64,000 nt of DNA, taken from NCBI GenBank assembly GCA_963838845.1, contig CAWISR010000002.1:620001-684000 (forward strand), written 5' to 3'. Below the pieces are notes generated by a model. That model was not told the origin of the DNA. It made no database searches and saw nothing but the letters and a program-made list of their open reading frames with translations. Origin of the DNA: CAVRXQ01 sp963838845. GTDB taxonomy: Bacteria > Actinomycetota > Acidimicrobiia > Acidimicrobiales > Bog-793. This document shows, piece by piece, positions 16,693-24,879 of this stretch (its first letter is position 1; every line of letters begins with the position of its first letter). A program made the position numbers and the translations under genes.

Positions 16693-16981
16693 TGCCTACT
16701 AACGACACCTTCGAGCTAGTCCGCGAGACGGATGAGCGGGTCCCGGTAGGGCTGTTCATCATGGAAGGACTGCCGGGCCATGACCGGTCCAATTCTCCAG
16801 CAGCTCGGCGAGCTCCTTGCCGAATTTCGTCGTAATACGGCGCGCGCCCGATCCGGAATCTTCGTGGCGGAATACGCGCTTTCGCCGGTTGCCTAGCGCA
16901 AATTGCTCAACACGGCCCCTGGTGTCGCCGTTAGTTGCACGTCAGGCACAAATACAGAGGGATGTGAGGCTAACGTTGCTA

Positions 16982-18001
16982 ATGAGATGCCTAAGAATCC
17001 GGCACGGGTCGGGCCGGGGGAGATCGGCTTCACGACGCCTGCTCACGTCGCTCCTGCTTGGAGCGGCAGCGGCGCTCGCTCTTGGCGTCACGGAGCTCGC
17101 GATCGCCGCGCCGGCCTCCGCGGGCACCCTGTCCTCGGTGACCTGGACGGTGACGAACTCCCAGACCGGCAAAACCGGCGTCACATATCAGTTCGGGATG
17201 AAAACCGCCACCACTGGGACGATCAAGTCCGTGACGATGACCGTGCCATCAGGCACCGGAGGGACTCCCGGAGTCGGCTCCGTCTACGGGTTGGGTGCCG
17301 GTACGGCGTCGCTTGCTGGCACGACGCTCACCTACACCGTGACCTCGGCCGTCTCAGTTCCGGCTGGGATCTCGCTCTATATCTCGTTTACGGGGCTGAC
17401 GAACACCTCGACTGCCGGCAGCTCCACCTCGACGGTGACGACCCTGAACTCGACTCCGGCGACGATCGACAGTGGAACGTCCGGTTCGGTGACCTTCGGG
17501 GCCTCTTCGACGAGCGTTTCCGTCTCGGTTGGTCAGACGCTGACGTTCACGAACAACACGTCATCGTTTTCTCTCGCCGTGGACCCGGCCGCTTCGACCC
17601 AGAACCAGGCAGTCGTGCTCACGGTGCAGACGAATGCCGCCTCCGGCTACACGCTTTCCGCTTCGGACACCGGCCTTTCACGCACGTCGCCTGCGTACAC
17701 GATTCCAGCCGTCTCTTCCGGACCGACCGTCGGCGTGTCGACGTTCCCCTCTTCAGGATGGGGGGTGAGCGCCACGATCAGCGCCCCGGGCGGGTCTGGC
17801 GCGGCGCTCGCCAGCGGCCTCGCGACGTCGGGCAACTTCGTCGGCTATCCGTCGAGCGCGGCCACGTTCGTGACGGCGACGAAACAGACGGGAGCGACAG
17901 CGGACACCTTGACACTCACGAATGAGGTCTCCGTTGATTACACCGTGCCGGAGGGCACGTACTCCGACACGATCACCTACGTGGTCACGCCCAACTACTA
18001 A
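16982..18001 (+). CDS. secreted WxL-like surface protein
   Basis: The 339-residue product starts at the ATG at 16982, which gives a basic N-terminus followed by the signal core LLTSLLLGAAAALALGVTEL and an APASAG cleavage region. An extension to 16817 would run through repeat DNA. The mature part is a Ser/Thr/Gly-rich beta protein with the tail TYSDTITYVVTPNY, which resembles the C-terminal part of WxL-type cell-surface domains. The next gene encodes a DUF916-like membrane protein, the usual partner of WxL proteins in Firmicutes. The WxL sequence motif itself is only loosely present (SGWGVSA). Assignment is by resemblance and context. Confidence 0.6.
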   Translation: MRCLRIRHGSGRGRSASRRLLTSLLLGAAAALALGVTELAIAAPASAGTLSSVTWTVTNSQTGKTGVTYQFGMKTATTGTIKSVTMTVPSGTGGTPGVGSVYGLGAGTASLAGTTLTYTVTSAVSVPAGISLYISFTGLTNTSTAGSSTSTVTTLNSTPATIDSGTSGSVTFGASSTSVSVSVGQTLTFTNNTSSFSLAVDPAASTQNQAVVLTVQTNAASGYTLSASDTGLSRTSPAYTIPAVSSGPTVGVSTFPSSGWGVSATISAPGGSGAALASGLATSGNFVGYPSSAATFVTATKQTGATADTLTLTNEVSVDYTVPEGTYSDTITYVVTPNY

Positions 18002-18078
18002 TCGCGGATCTCTACTCGCATCAGAGGTACGGACTCGCGCGGTCCGGCGCGGGTTCGACGAGGAGGTCGACAAAGGCG

Positions 18079-19095
18079 ATGGCTGTTAAGCGCCACATTG
18101 CGCAGTTGACCCTCCTCGTCGTTACTTTCGCCATCGTCTTCGGCATCGGACAGGTGGCGGGCGCGAGCAAGGGGAACGGCATCTCGGTGACGTTCCCCGC
18201 GGCACCGATCCCGATCCGCCCAGGGAAGGTCACTGATTTTCAGCTGAAGGTGCGAAACGACAGCTCCCACTCCCTCGCCGTCACGGTCGTCGAGCGCTCC
18301 GTTCGGCTCGAAAACAACGGGCATGAGATGCTCGGCATACGACCGGACGCGACCTTCGGGGAACGCACTTCCGTGACGCCGGCTCGTCTGCTGCTCGCGG
18401 TGGGCCAGGAGCGCACCGTGCGAATCACCGTTCGCGCTCCGTCGCGGCTCGCACCGAACGACTACTTCGTCGGCTTCCTCGTCAGCCCGGTGGTCACCTC
18501 GGGAAACGTTCGAGTCCTCAACGATGTCGGCGCGTTCGTCGTCCTCGACGTGCCTGGGCCGCGACAACGGAAGTTGACCGCCAGCTTCGTTGGGTTGCCG
18601 AATTTCGCGTTCTCGAGCGGAGTCTCGGGCAGCATCCGCGTGAAGAGCGTCGGCGCCGCTGCCGCAGAGTTCACCTCGACGATCGAATATTCAGGCTTCG
18701 TTAGTCCCCACCCGCGTGCCGTCGAGCTGCCTCCAGAGCTCGCTCCCCCTGGTACCTACCGCACGATCCCGGTCCACGTCTCATCGTGGCTAGGGCTCGG
18801 CTGGTACACCGTTCATGCCACCTTCGTGTACAGCGCAACGAATCGGCGCACTGCCGAGGTCGCGATCGCGAAGACCGTGATCCTCGTTAGTCCGTATTGG
18901 TCGGCTCTTCCGGCAGCAATCGTCGCGCTGATGATTTTGTTGATCTGGAGGCGACGTCGCAGCCACAAGCGGACAAGACAGCGTATGCACAGTCGAAACG
19001 GTCATCGATCGCACATTCGCATCGAAGAGCAAGCGTCGTCGCGGCGAACGATTACCGGTGAACCTCAGCGCCAGGAAGCCGGGACGCGGTCGTAA
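18079..19095 (+). CDS. DUF916-like membrane protein, partner of the WxL-like protein
   Basis: The 338-residue protein has a signal sequence (residues 5-30), an extracellular beta domain beginning ISVTFPAAPIPIRPGKVTDF, and a C-terminal membrane helix ALPAAIVALMILLIW near residue 275, followed by a long basic tail. Segments such as LAPNDYFVGFLVSP and the two-domain layout match DUF916 / WxL protein peptidoglycan-binding proteins. In Firmicutes these anchor surface complexes. AGGAGG at 18061 precedes the ATG. It lies 77 bases after the WxL-like gene, so both are probably co-transcribed. Confidence 0.6.
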   Translation: MAVKRHIAQLTLLVVTFAIVFGIGQVAGASKGNGISVTFPAAPIPIRPGKVTDFQLKVRNDSSHSLAVTVVERSVRLENNGHEMLGIRPDATFGERTSVTPARLLLAVGQERTVRITVRAPSRLAPNDYFVGFLVSPVVTSGNVRVLNDVGAFVVLDVPGPRQRKLTASFVGLPNFAFSSGVSGSIRVKSVGAAAAEFTSTIEYSGFVSPHPRAVELPPELAPPGTYRTIPVHVSSWLGLGWYTVHATFVYSATNRRTAEVAIAKTVILVSPYWSALPAAIVALMILLIWRRRRSHKRTRQRMHSRNGHRSHIRIEEQASSRRTITGEPQRQEAGTRS

Positions 19096-19146
19096 TTTTT
19101 GCCCAGACCCGCCGGGTTTATGAACGGATGCTCACCAGCACAGTTC

Positions 19147-19213
19147 GCCAGTTAGGGCGCTCCCCAGCACTCAAGCCGCCAGTCGGGGATTGTTGACGTC
19201 GGCCCTCCGACAC
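19147..19213 (+). repeat. 67-bp repeat module A, copy 2
   Basis: Same length and ends as the copies at 36386-36452 and 45259-45325 (GCCAGTTAG start, CCCTCCGACAC end), but diverged in the middle. It ends in CTCCGACAC, the tRNA-Leu 3' end. Confidence 0.6.
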
Positions 19214-19223
19214 ACAGACCCGT

Positions 19224-19252
19224 GCAGTTTGCGCGTGCGGTGCTACGGGGGA
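19224..19252 (+). repeat. hairpin module B, partial copy
   Basis: Starts GCAGTTTGCG and follows the first half of module B (GTGC, then TGCTACGGGG), with several changes. It lies 10 bases after a module A copy, the same order as at 16.57-16.69 kb. Confidence 0.45.
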
Positions 19253-19287
19253 ATGGCATCCACTGCACTCCTGACCCACGTAGGAAA

Positions 19288-19659
19288 TCAACCAGGCTCA
19301 GTACGGATCCACTCGTTGGGCGGCAAGACCGTTGGTGGATCGTCGGTCACCCAGGCGTATTCCAACGCCGATATTCGACCTTCTTCGACCCAAAGCATCA
19401 CAAACCCGATTGCAACGCCCGAATCATCAATCACGGTTCTTGTGATCGGTGATCTCACTCGACCAGGTACCGCCGGACTCGTCTCACCGACCATGATGTC
19501 GACACTCGGCAAACCTTCGATCCAACGGCGAGTTACGAGCGGCCCCTCCTCGATTTGTTGCCGCAGTATCGCCGCACCAGCGAAATCAGCGTCAAGGATT
19601 CGGAGGATTACGCGCTTTTCGTCCGCCGAGAGGGGCTGGCTCACGAGAGCCATTCTCAC
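19288..19659 (-). CDS. hypothetical protein, 123 aa
   Basis: The 123-residue product reads MRMALVSQPLSADEKRVILR at its start and ends DDPPTVLPPNEWIRTEPG. The pattern of an N-terminal helical part, a GFVMLWVEEGRISALEYAW strand region and a DDPP segment resembles small conserved proteins of unknown function found in many actinobacteria. No catalytic motif is seen. It stands alone on the minus strand between module A/B repeats and the att-like repeat at 19725. Confidence 0.6.
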   Translation of the reverse strand: MRMALVSQPLSADEKRVILRILDADFAGAAILRQQIEEGPLVTRRWIEGLPSVDIMVGETSPAVPGRVRSPITRTVIDDSGVAIGFVMLWVEEGRISALEYAWVTDDPPTVLPPNEWIRTEPG

Positions 19660-19724
19660 AGTCCGGTGAGTGCGACCGCCCCTAAGTGTCGATCAGAGAT
19701 GGTCCTCAGTGTCAGAGGGCGAGA

Positions 19725-19770
19725 CGCCAGTGCTTGGTAGCAGAACGAGCGCGTCCCTCCTCCGACACCC
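19725..19770 (+). repeat. 46-bp direct repeat with tRNA-Leu-like end, left copy
   Basis: Matches 20761-20806 at 44 of 46 bases. Its last part GTCCCTCCTCCGACAC is the tRNA-Leu 3' end with one change. Together the two copies frame the 1-kb lipoprotein cassette. Confidence 0.7.
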
Positions 19771-19937
19771 GCGACCTATGTCCTGAAGTCGTACACCCGC
19801 TCCGACACGTGCTGCCGACCCGGCGTTTGTGGGCACCTTCAAACGGCCAGTAAGGGCGCGATTATGGGACGCGATGGATTCTCGCCATCCCGACCGCTGC
19901 GGGTGATGCACGTTAGGGCTCCAGGCTCCTGCACGCC

Positions 19938-20537
19938 TTAGTGGTTGGTCAGCTTGAACCCGCACGCTGCGGCGGCCCGCGTGAACGCCGGTGACCGCAT
20001 GTCGAGCGAGCGTGGGAACACAAAGATCACTCCGCCGCGATCAGATATCTGTTGAACGCGGGCAAGGTTCGATGGGAATGAGGTCGTGGGGTCTGGGAAG
20101 TTCGGCACGCCGTGCGAGCGCACGCACTGCGAAACCTTCACCATCTGCGCCAGCGCCTCTGCGGAGGGGTGCGTCGTCGAGCCGAGGATAGGGAGGCCGC
20201 CGCCGGGCACGAGCTTCTGACACTTCGCTTGCGCCGCCTTGAACGCGGGCGACGCGGGGTCGATTCCGGCGGCCAGCTGGAAGCTCCCGTTGGCGCTCGG
20301 GTCTGGGAAGTTCGGCACGCCGTGCGCGCGCATGCATTCGGAGTACTTCAGCAGCGCGGCTTCGCTCCCGGTGCTCCCTCCGCCCGACGCCGGCGCCGCC
20401 GCGGTTGTTGTCGTCGATCCGATGCTCGCCACGCCCGGTCCCGACGCGCCGCCACAGGCGGCGAAGAGCACCACCACGGCGGTAAGCGCGAGCCCGACCC
20501 CAGTGACACGCAGCTTCGCTCTCTTGGCGGATCGCAT
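19938..20537 (-). CDS. lipoprotein with duplicated CMRAHG motif, paralogue 2
   Basis: The 199-residue protein has the lipobox LFAACGGASG and two motif copies, YSECMRAHGVPNFPDP and VSQCVRSHGVPNFPDP, each followed by a later cysteine (QAKCQKL, AAACGFKL). It is a close paralogue of the 14652-15230 product, and even the upstream GC-rich block GACCGCGGCGCAACCGCT is shared. The ATG at 20537 matches the paralogue's start. It lies between 46-base direct repeats that end in tRNA-Leu-like sequence, so it may be a mobile cassette. Confidence 0.75.
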   Translation of the reverse strand: MRSAKRAKLRVTGVGLALTAVVVLFAACGGASGPGVASIGSTTTTAAAPASGGGSTGSEAALLKYSECMRAHGVPNFPDPSANGSFQLAAGIDPASPAFKAAQAKCQKLVPGGGLPILGSTTHPSAEALAQMVKVSQCVRSHGVPNFPDPTTSFPSNLARVQQISDRGGVIFVFPRSLDMRSPAFTRAAAACGFKLTNH

Positions 20538-20760
20538 CACCGTCGGCTCCCGGAAGGCTCGCAATTTCCTTCCTCTCTCACCTTGTACACCTAAAGCGGT
20601 TGCGCCGCGGTCACGTCAACGCCTACGAGCCGTCCCTCGGCTCATGCCAGACTCGGCGACCTGCATTGCCGAAGGTGTCACATAATGCGCCGCCCGTAGG
20701 AGGCGCGGTCGCGTGGCAGAAGTGCCGGTCGGAGTCACTTCTCGCATTTAGATATCCAGC

Positions 20761-20806
20761 CGCCAGTGCTTGGTTGCAGAACGAGCGCGTCCCCCCTCCG
20801 ACACCC
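20761..20806 (+). repeat. 46-bp direct repeat with tRNA-Leu-like end, right copy
   Basis: Contains GTCCCCCCTCCGACAC (20789-20804), 16 bases identical to the tRNA-Leu 3' end. Its right part runs into the 3' end of the decayed recombinase, as the copy at 11213 does in the intact one. Confidence 0.7.
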
Positions 20807-21464
20807 ACATTCTGCGACTGGTTGCCCAATCCGGCCTCATCGAGGCTGACGTTTAGTCTCGGAGCTCCGAAGATGATCACCTCTAAGTGGTCCGGATGCA
20901 CCTCGACCCGTTCGATCAACTCCTCGACGAGCGTTCGACGCTCATGGTCGGTCGCGGCGGACCACAGCCGGTCGATGTCGAGATCCCGAAGAGTCGTCAC
21001 AAGCTCCGCATAGCGACGGGCTATCTCGTCCTTCTCGAACTCTTCGGCCCTTTCTCGACCTGCTCGCATGCGCACAGCTCCGATCGCTTCGGCGATCTCA
21101 CGCTCTTGCTCGCCGAATAGTTCGCCGCTTATCTGACCGGCGTAGCACAGCTCGAGGAGCATCTTTCGACGCCGACCCAGATCTGCCAGCGCCTCCGCCG
21201 GGCGCTGGCCGTCCGAGCGCCCACCCTGCGGCTTCAGCGCTCGCATCTACGACAAGACCGAAGAGATCGCGCCGCGCTCGCATCGGCGAAGGCGGCGTCA
21301 TGATTCGGGACGAGCTCGCCGCTCACGAGGTCGTAGCCGGTCTTCGGGCGGTTCACCCACTTGCCCTGACGAACGGCCTGTTGTGTTCCCATCCGCACGT
21401 TCTCGGCGAGGCGGCGGCGAAGTTCGCTCTCCTGGTCGTCATGCAGGGGAACCTCTCGACCCAA
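20780..21464 (-). pseudogene. decayed large serine recombinase
   Basis: The minus strand encodes a C-terminal part closely matching the recombinase at 11147-12643: GGRSDGQRPAEALADLGRRR, DIDRLWSAATDHERRTLVEE, DEAGLGNQSQNVGVGGGTR. A separate piece at 21320-21420 reads LAENVRMGTQQAVRQGKWVN and matches the middle of the same protein. The catalytic N-terminus and the zinc ribbon (about 170 residues) are gone, and a fragment of rep DNA lies at the junction. It cannot make an active recombinase. Confidence 0.85.
21233..21274 (+). pseudogene. micro-fragment of a rep gene
   Basis: The plus strand reads FSARIYDKTEEIAP here, 13 residues identical to the Rep protein encoded at 12734-13804. It lies in the deletion junction of the decayed recombinase but on the opposite strand relative to the intact arrangement. 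It is too short to function. Confidence 0.7.
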
Positions 21465-21665
21465 ACGCTACGAGCCTTCGATGAGGCCGAGACAGACAAG
21501 CTGATCGAGTCCCTCTAAGTCCCGGCCGACTCGAAGCGGGTCGGGGAGGCAGGCTCCGTCTCCCAGCCGGCGATACGGGATAGTTCGGAACCGTGCCTCC
21601 TCTGAATGTTTTGGGTCAGTCTGGATCGGAGCGCGTGTATTGGTGGCCAAGTTCCGATCGCCGAC

Positions 21666-22811
21666 TCAGCCGCTGGTTGTGGGGGACGGCTCGCCAGGGC
21701 TCCGAGCTAACGAGACGGCTGCGCGGTAGCCGCGACCCACGAGCGCTGCGCGCACGACATCAATGGCCTCAGCGTCGATCGCGAGCACGAGCACGCCTCG
21801 TTCGCCCTCGGCCGAGTGCGCGACCTCGAGGTCGTAGATGTTCACGCCCCGCTCGGCGAGAATCGTCGTGACCTCGGCGAGCGCTCCGGGACGGTCCAGA
21901 ACCGGTACTCGGCACTCGACAACGGACTCGGGTCGTGGAATACGCGGGGGGAGGTTGCGGCGCGCCGCGCGAGCGTGATCGAGCAACCCCACGAGCGCAC
22001 TACGGTCCTGGTCGACGAGAATCCTGCGGGCCTCGTCGAGACGCTCGCGCAAGTCGTCGAGCGCTTCGATGACTGCAGCCGCATTGTCTCGGAAGATGTC
22101 CGGCCAGATCGCCGGGTTACCAGCCGCGATGCGGGTCATGTCCCGGAAGCCGCCCGCAGCGAGGCGGAGCACCACCGCGTTTTCTTCGGAAGCGTCGGCC
22201 GCGAGCACCATCAGGTTGGCAGCGATGAGGCGTGGAAGGTGCGAGACGATCGCGACGAGGGAGTCGTGGCGCGTCGGCGCGAGCTCTACGACGTCGGCTC
22301 CAAAGGACGTCACCACTTCCCGGACGCGCTCATACGCGTCGTTGTCCGTCGCCTCCGTCGGGGTCAGCACCCACGTGGCACCGAGGAATATGTCCCGGTT
22401 CGCTCCGTCCGGGCCCTCCTGCTCCGATCCCGCCATCGGGTGGCCACCAACGAAGCGCGGGTCTTCGACCGCTGCGACTACCTCGCTCTTCACGCCGCCG
22501 ACGTCAGTCACGACGAAGCTCGAGTCACCCTCGCGTTCGCGCAACAACGCCGTAGCCACCTTTCCGATCGACGCGACGGGCGTCGCGACAAAGGCGAGCA
22601 ACGCGGAGGGGTCGTTCGCGACCTCGTCAATGACGCCGAGCTCAACGGCCCGGGACATGCGCGCCGCGTCCGTGTCGATTCCGCTCACGTGCCAACCAGT
22701 CGCGCGTAGCGCAAGGGCGACGGAGCTGCCGATGAGACCGAGACCGATCACCTGAGCGCGATCAGCGCGGCCATTCGGCGATTGGGGGTGATCAGCAAGA
22801 TCTGTGGACAT
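21666..22811 (-). CDS. tyrA: prephenate dehydrogenase with ACT domain
   Basis: The 381-residue protein begins with a Rossmann fold VIGLGLIGSSVALALRATGW and shows VTDVGGVKSEVV, GGHPMAGSEQEG with the conserved substrate histidine, and VSHLPRLIAANL. The last 75 residues form an ACT domain (LDRPGALAEVTTILAERGVN), which usually senses tyrosine. It converts prephenate to 4-hydroxyphenylpyruvate in tyrosine synthesis. The ATG at 22811 gives a normal N-terminus; a longer frame upstream to 22904 has no family match. It stands alone next to the island's right border. Confidence 0.93.
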   Translation of the reverse strand: MSTDLADHPQSPNGRADRAQVIGLGLIGSSVALALRATGWHVSGIDTDAARMSRAVELGVIDEVANDPSALLAFVATPVASIGKVATALLREREGDSSFVVTDVGGVKSEVVAAVEDPRFVGGHPMAGSEQEGPDGANRDIFLGATWVLTPTEATDNDAYERVREVVTSFGADVVELAPTRHDSLVAIVSHLPRLIAANLMVLAADASEENAVVLRLAAGGFRDMTRIAAGNPAIWPDIFRDNAAAVIEALDDLRERLDEARRILVDQDRSALVGLLDHARAARRNLPPRIPRPESVVECRVPVLDRPGALAEVTTILAERGVNIYDLEVAHSAEGERGVLVLAIDAEAIDVVRAALVGRGYRAAVSLARSPGEPSPTTSG

Positions 22812-23041
22812 GGAGCTTCCAATTCTGCAGATGGATGCGAACAGCACAGCAACCCAACAATTTCGCGGGAGGGAGGTGCCACGCATTGGTTGGTGCAGGT
22901 ACACGATTATGGCCGCCAGACTTCGGGTGCCTCACCAGCCCGGCGTTCGGTGACGCGTACGACATTGAAGTCGGCCGCACAATATGGGATAGGTCTTTCA
23001 CCAGGGGCTTGGAACCGCCAGGATCAGGCGGTCTCGCCCCT

Positions 23042-23781
23042 CTAAGGCTTCAAATGCGCGTCGAAAAAGGCGAGGATGCGCCGCCGTGCATCTCGCGCGG
23101 ATCCCTCGTGGTAGCCCGATCCTGGCGAAAGGATCCCGAAGACCGGCTCCAGGACGGAGAACGGAAATGGATTCTTGTCTCCAGCTCCTTCATGGTCATT
23201 GAGAAAGGAGTGCCCAGCCTCCGGGTACTCCTTGACATCGTGTTCGACCCCGACGGCCGTCAATGCCCGCTCAAGGCGATCGGCGGCCCCTCGCAATGTG
23301 CGATCCCTGCTGCCGTAGCTTCCGACAATCGGGCAAGCTCGTCTCAGGAAGCTCGCCGTGTAGGCGTCCTTCGGAGCGGTGCCGTAGTTGACGCTCGACA
23401 CCGTGAATCCACGATCGGCGGCGAGCAGCAAGGCGAACCCGCCTCCCATGCAGTAGCCGATTACGCCGATCCTGCCCGTGCAGCCCTCCCGGGCCGCCAG
23501 CCAGACGCGCGCCGCTTCGATGTCGTCGAACGACTTTCCCCGCCCGGCGCGTACGTCGCGCATGACCGAGATCATGCAGGCCACCATCCCTCTTCCAGAG
23601 AAAAGGTCCGGCGCGACAGCGAGGTACCCTTCGCCTGCAAGCCAGTCAGCCTGGTTCCGTAGGTCCTGGCTCATCCCCATCGCGTCGTGGATGCGACGAC
23701 ACCCGGCCAGGGGCCCTGGCCTACAGGCGTCGCCAGGTAGGACGGCAGCTCACCCGTGGTGGGGATCATTACCTCGGCCAT
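23042..23781 (-). pseudogene. dienelactone hydrolase, single frameshift
   Basis: Two frames together give a full alpha/beta-hydrolase of the dienelactone hydrolase family. The first part (MAEVMIPTTGELPSYLATPV, from the ATG at 23781 with a strong AAGGAGG site) runs to GQGPWPGVV; the second starts IHDAMGMSQDLRNQADWLAG and continues to the end. The switch lies near 23696-23699 and is explained by loss of one base. The catalytic Cys is in GYCMGGGF and the His in EAGHSF. From the downstream ATG at 23680 a 212-residue protein without its first strand could be made. Sequencing error is possible. Confidence 0.8.
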
Positions 23782-24059
23782 CACGCCTCCTTGGACGTGA
23801 GTGGTCGTCCCGAACCGTCCGCATTGGTGGCGTCATGCGATAGAACTCACGCCCGCCAGCCGTTTGCCCCATTCTTGGGCTCCGGCCTCTTCGTGCGGTT
23901 CGACGCTACTCGTCGCAGTGACCGTCACGAAACGCCGGCTTGTTCACACCGATTGGGCGAACCGCGTGATGCAGTCCCGGCTCGGAGTGCTGTTTCAAGG
24001 GCCAACGGCCCTGGCCGAACTGGACCACGGGCGGATGATCGTCTGAGGAGGAGTCCACC

Positions 24060-24542
24060 ATGGTGCGTGTTGCGGTTGTTTACGAGAGCATGTTCGGCAA
24101 CACTCGGGCGATTGCAGAAGCGGTTGGTGAAGGCCTACGCGTTTCAGACCCCGAATTGCGGGTAGCTGTAGTTCAGGCAAGCGAGGCAACACCTGACGAC
24201 ATGGAAGATCTCGACTTGCTCGTCGTTGGTGCTCCTACCCACTTTCGGCGTATGCCGTCACGCCGAAGCCGCAAACAGTTCACGCAGGCATCCGGCGTGC
24301 GTGAACTGCTCGATGCTCTGCCGACGGCAACCCCTGGACGCCAAGCGGCGGCGTTCGACACCGATTTCGGCTTGCCGCTTTCAGGATCCGCGGCCCCGGG
24401 CATTTCGCGCCGGTTGCGCCGACACGGCTACAAGATCATCGCCAAGCCAACCGGATTCATCGTCGAGAAGTCCAAAGGACCACTACGAGTCGACGAACTT
24501 GAGCGGGCAAGTACGTGGGGAGCGGGGCTGATTCATCGCTGA
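24060..24542 (+). CDS. flavodoxin-like protein
   Basis: The 160-residue protein starts VRVAVVYESMFGNTRAIAEA, the FMN phosphate-binding loop of flavodoxins, and has LLVVGAPTHFRRMPSRRSRK for the second loop. Length and motifs fit a short-chain flavodoxin or a flavodoxin-domain oxidoreductase. Ribosome site GAGGAGGAG lies 8 bases before the ATG. Its electron partner is not in the neighbourhood. It may use the reading frame that ends at 24046 as a leader, but that frame is not recognised. Confidence 0.85.
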   Translation: MVRVAVVYESMFGNTRAIAEAVGEGLRVSDPELRVAVVQASEATPDDMEDLDLLVVGAPTHFRRMPSRRSRKQFTQASGVRELLDALPTATPGRQAAAFDTDFGLPLSGSAAPGISRRLRRHGYKIIAKPTGFIVEKSKGPLRVDELERASTWGAGLIHR

Positions 24543-24879
24543 ATCAGATGTCACGAAAAAGCCGGGTGTGTGTCGTTTCGGAAACATCACCACGACACCG
24601 GCCTGATGAATACAGACGCGCGCTTCGTTGCCCCAGATCGCTGCCGTGGCCGGGGCGTACAGAATGTTCCTCGGAATGGCCTCTGGAGCGAATCTCGACA
24701 AGCGCGGAATCGGCGATCGGTATCGCGAGAAGTACCCCAGAACATGCATTAATGACGACGAGTCACGCGTCATCAAAGTGATGCGATGAAGGAGCGGGGC
24801 CTCCGCTCCCCGTGAGAGTTCCAGTCTCAATGGCGAAACTGGGGTTTCTCACACCAGTCCCACGACAAGGGAGGCCCCG
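24543..24879. other. IS110 left flank with hairpins
   Basis: Hairpin GGAGCGG (24791-24797) / CCGCTCC (24803-24809), and ACTGG/CCAGT arms near 24838-24860, lie in the 90 bases before the transposase. The remaining 250 bases show no sure gene; a minus-strand reading of 69 residues (24543-24750, MHVLGYFSRYRSP) is open but unidentified. Confidence 0.4.

Larger units (their letters stand above)
16562..16981. other. repeat-filled gap
   Basis: Between the IS30 end and the next gene lie a diverged copy of the 67-base repeat module (about 16567-16634) and a full copy of the 49-base hairpin module (16644-16692). No gene is recognised in the rest. Confidence 0.6.

Noticed and set aside
23801..24046. 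Frame ending just before the flavodoxin gene
   Set aside because: Its last part looks orderly (VMQSRLGVLFQGPTALAELD) and it ends near the flavodoxin ribosome site, but the rest lacks protein character; it could be a remnant and was not called.
24543..24750. Minus-strand 69-residue frame before the IS110 element
   Set aside because: It is open and not obviously a shadow, but no family feature, ribosome site or coupling supports it.
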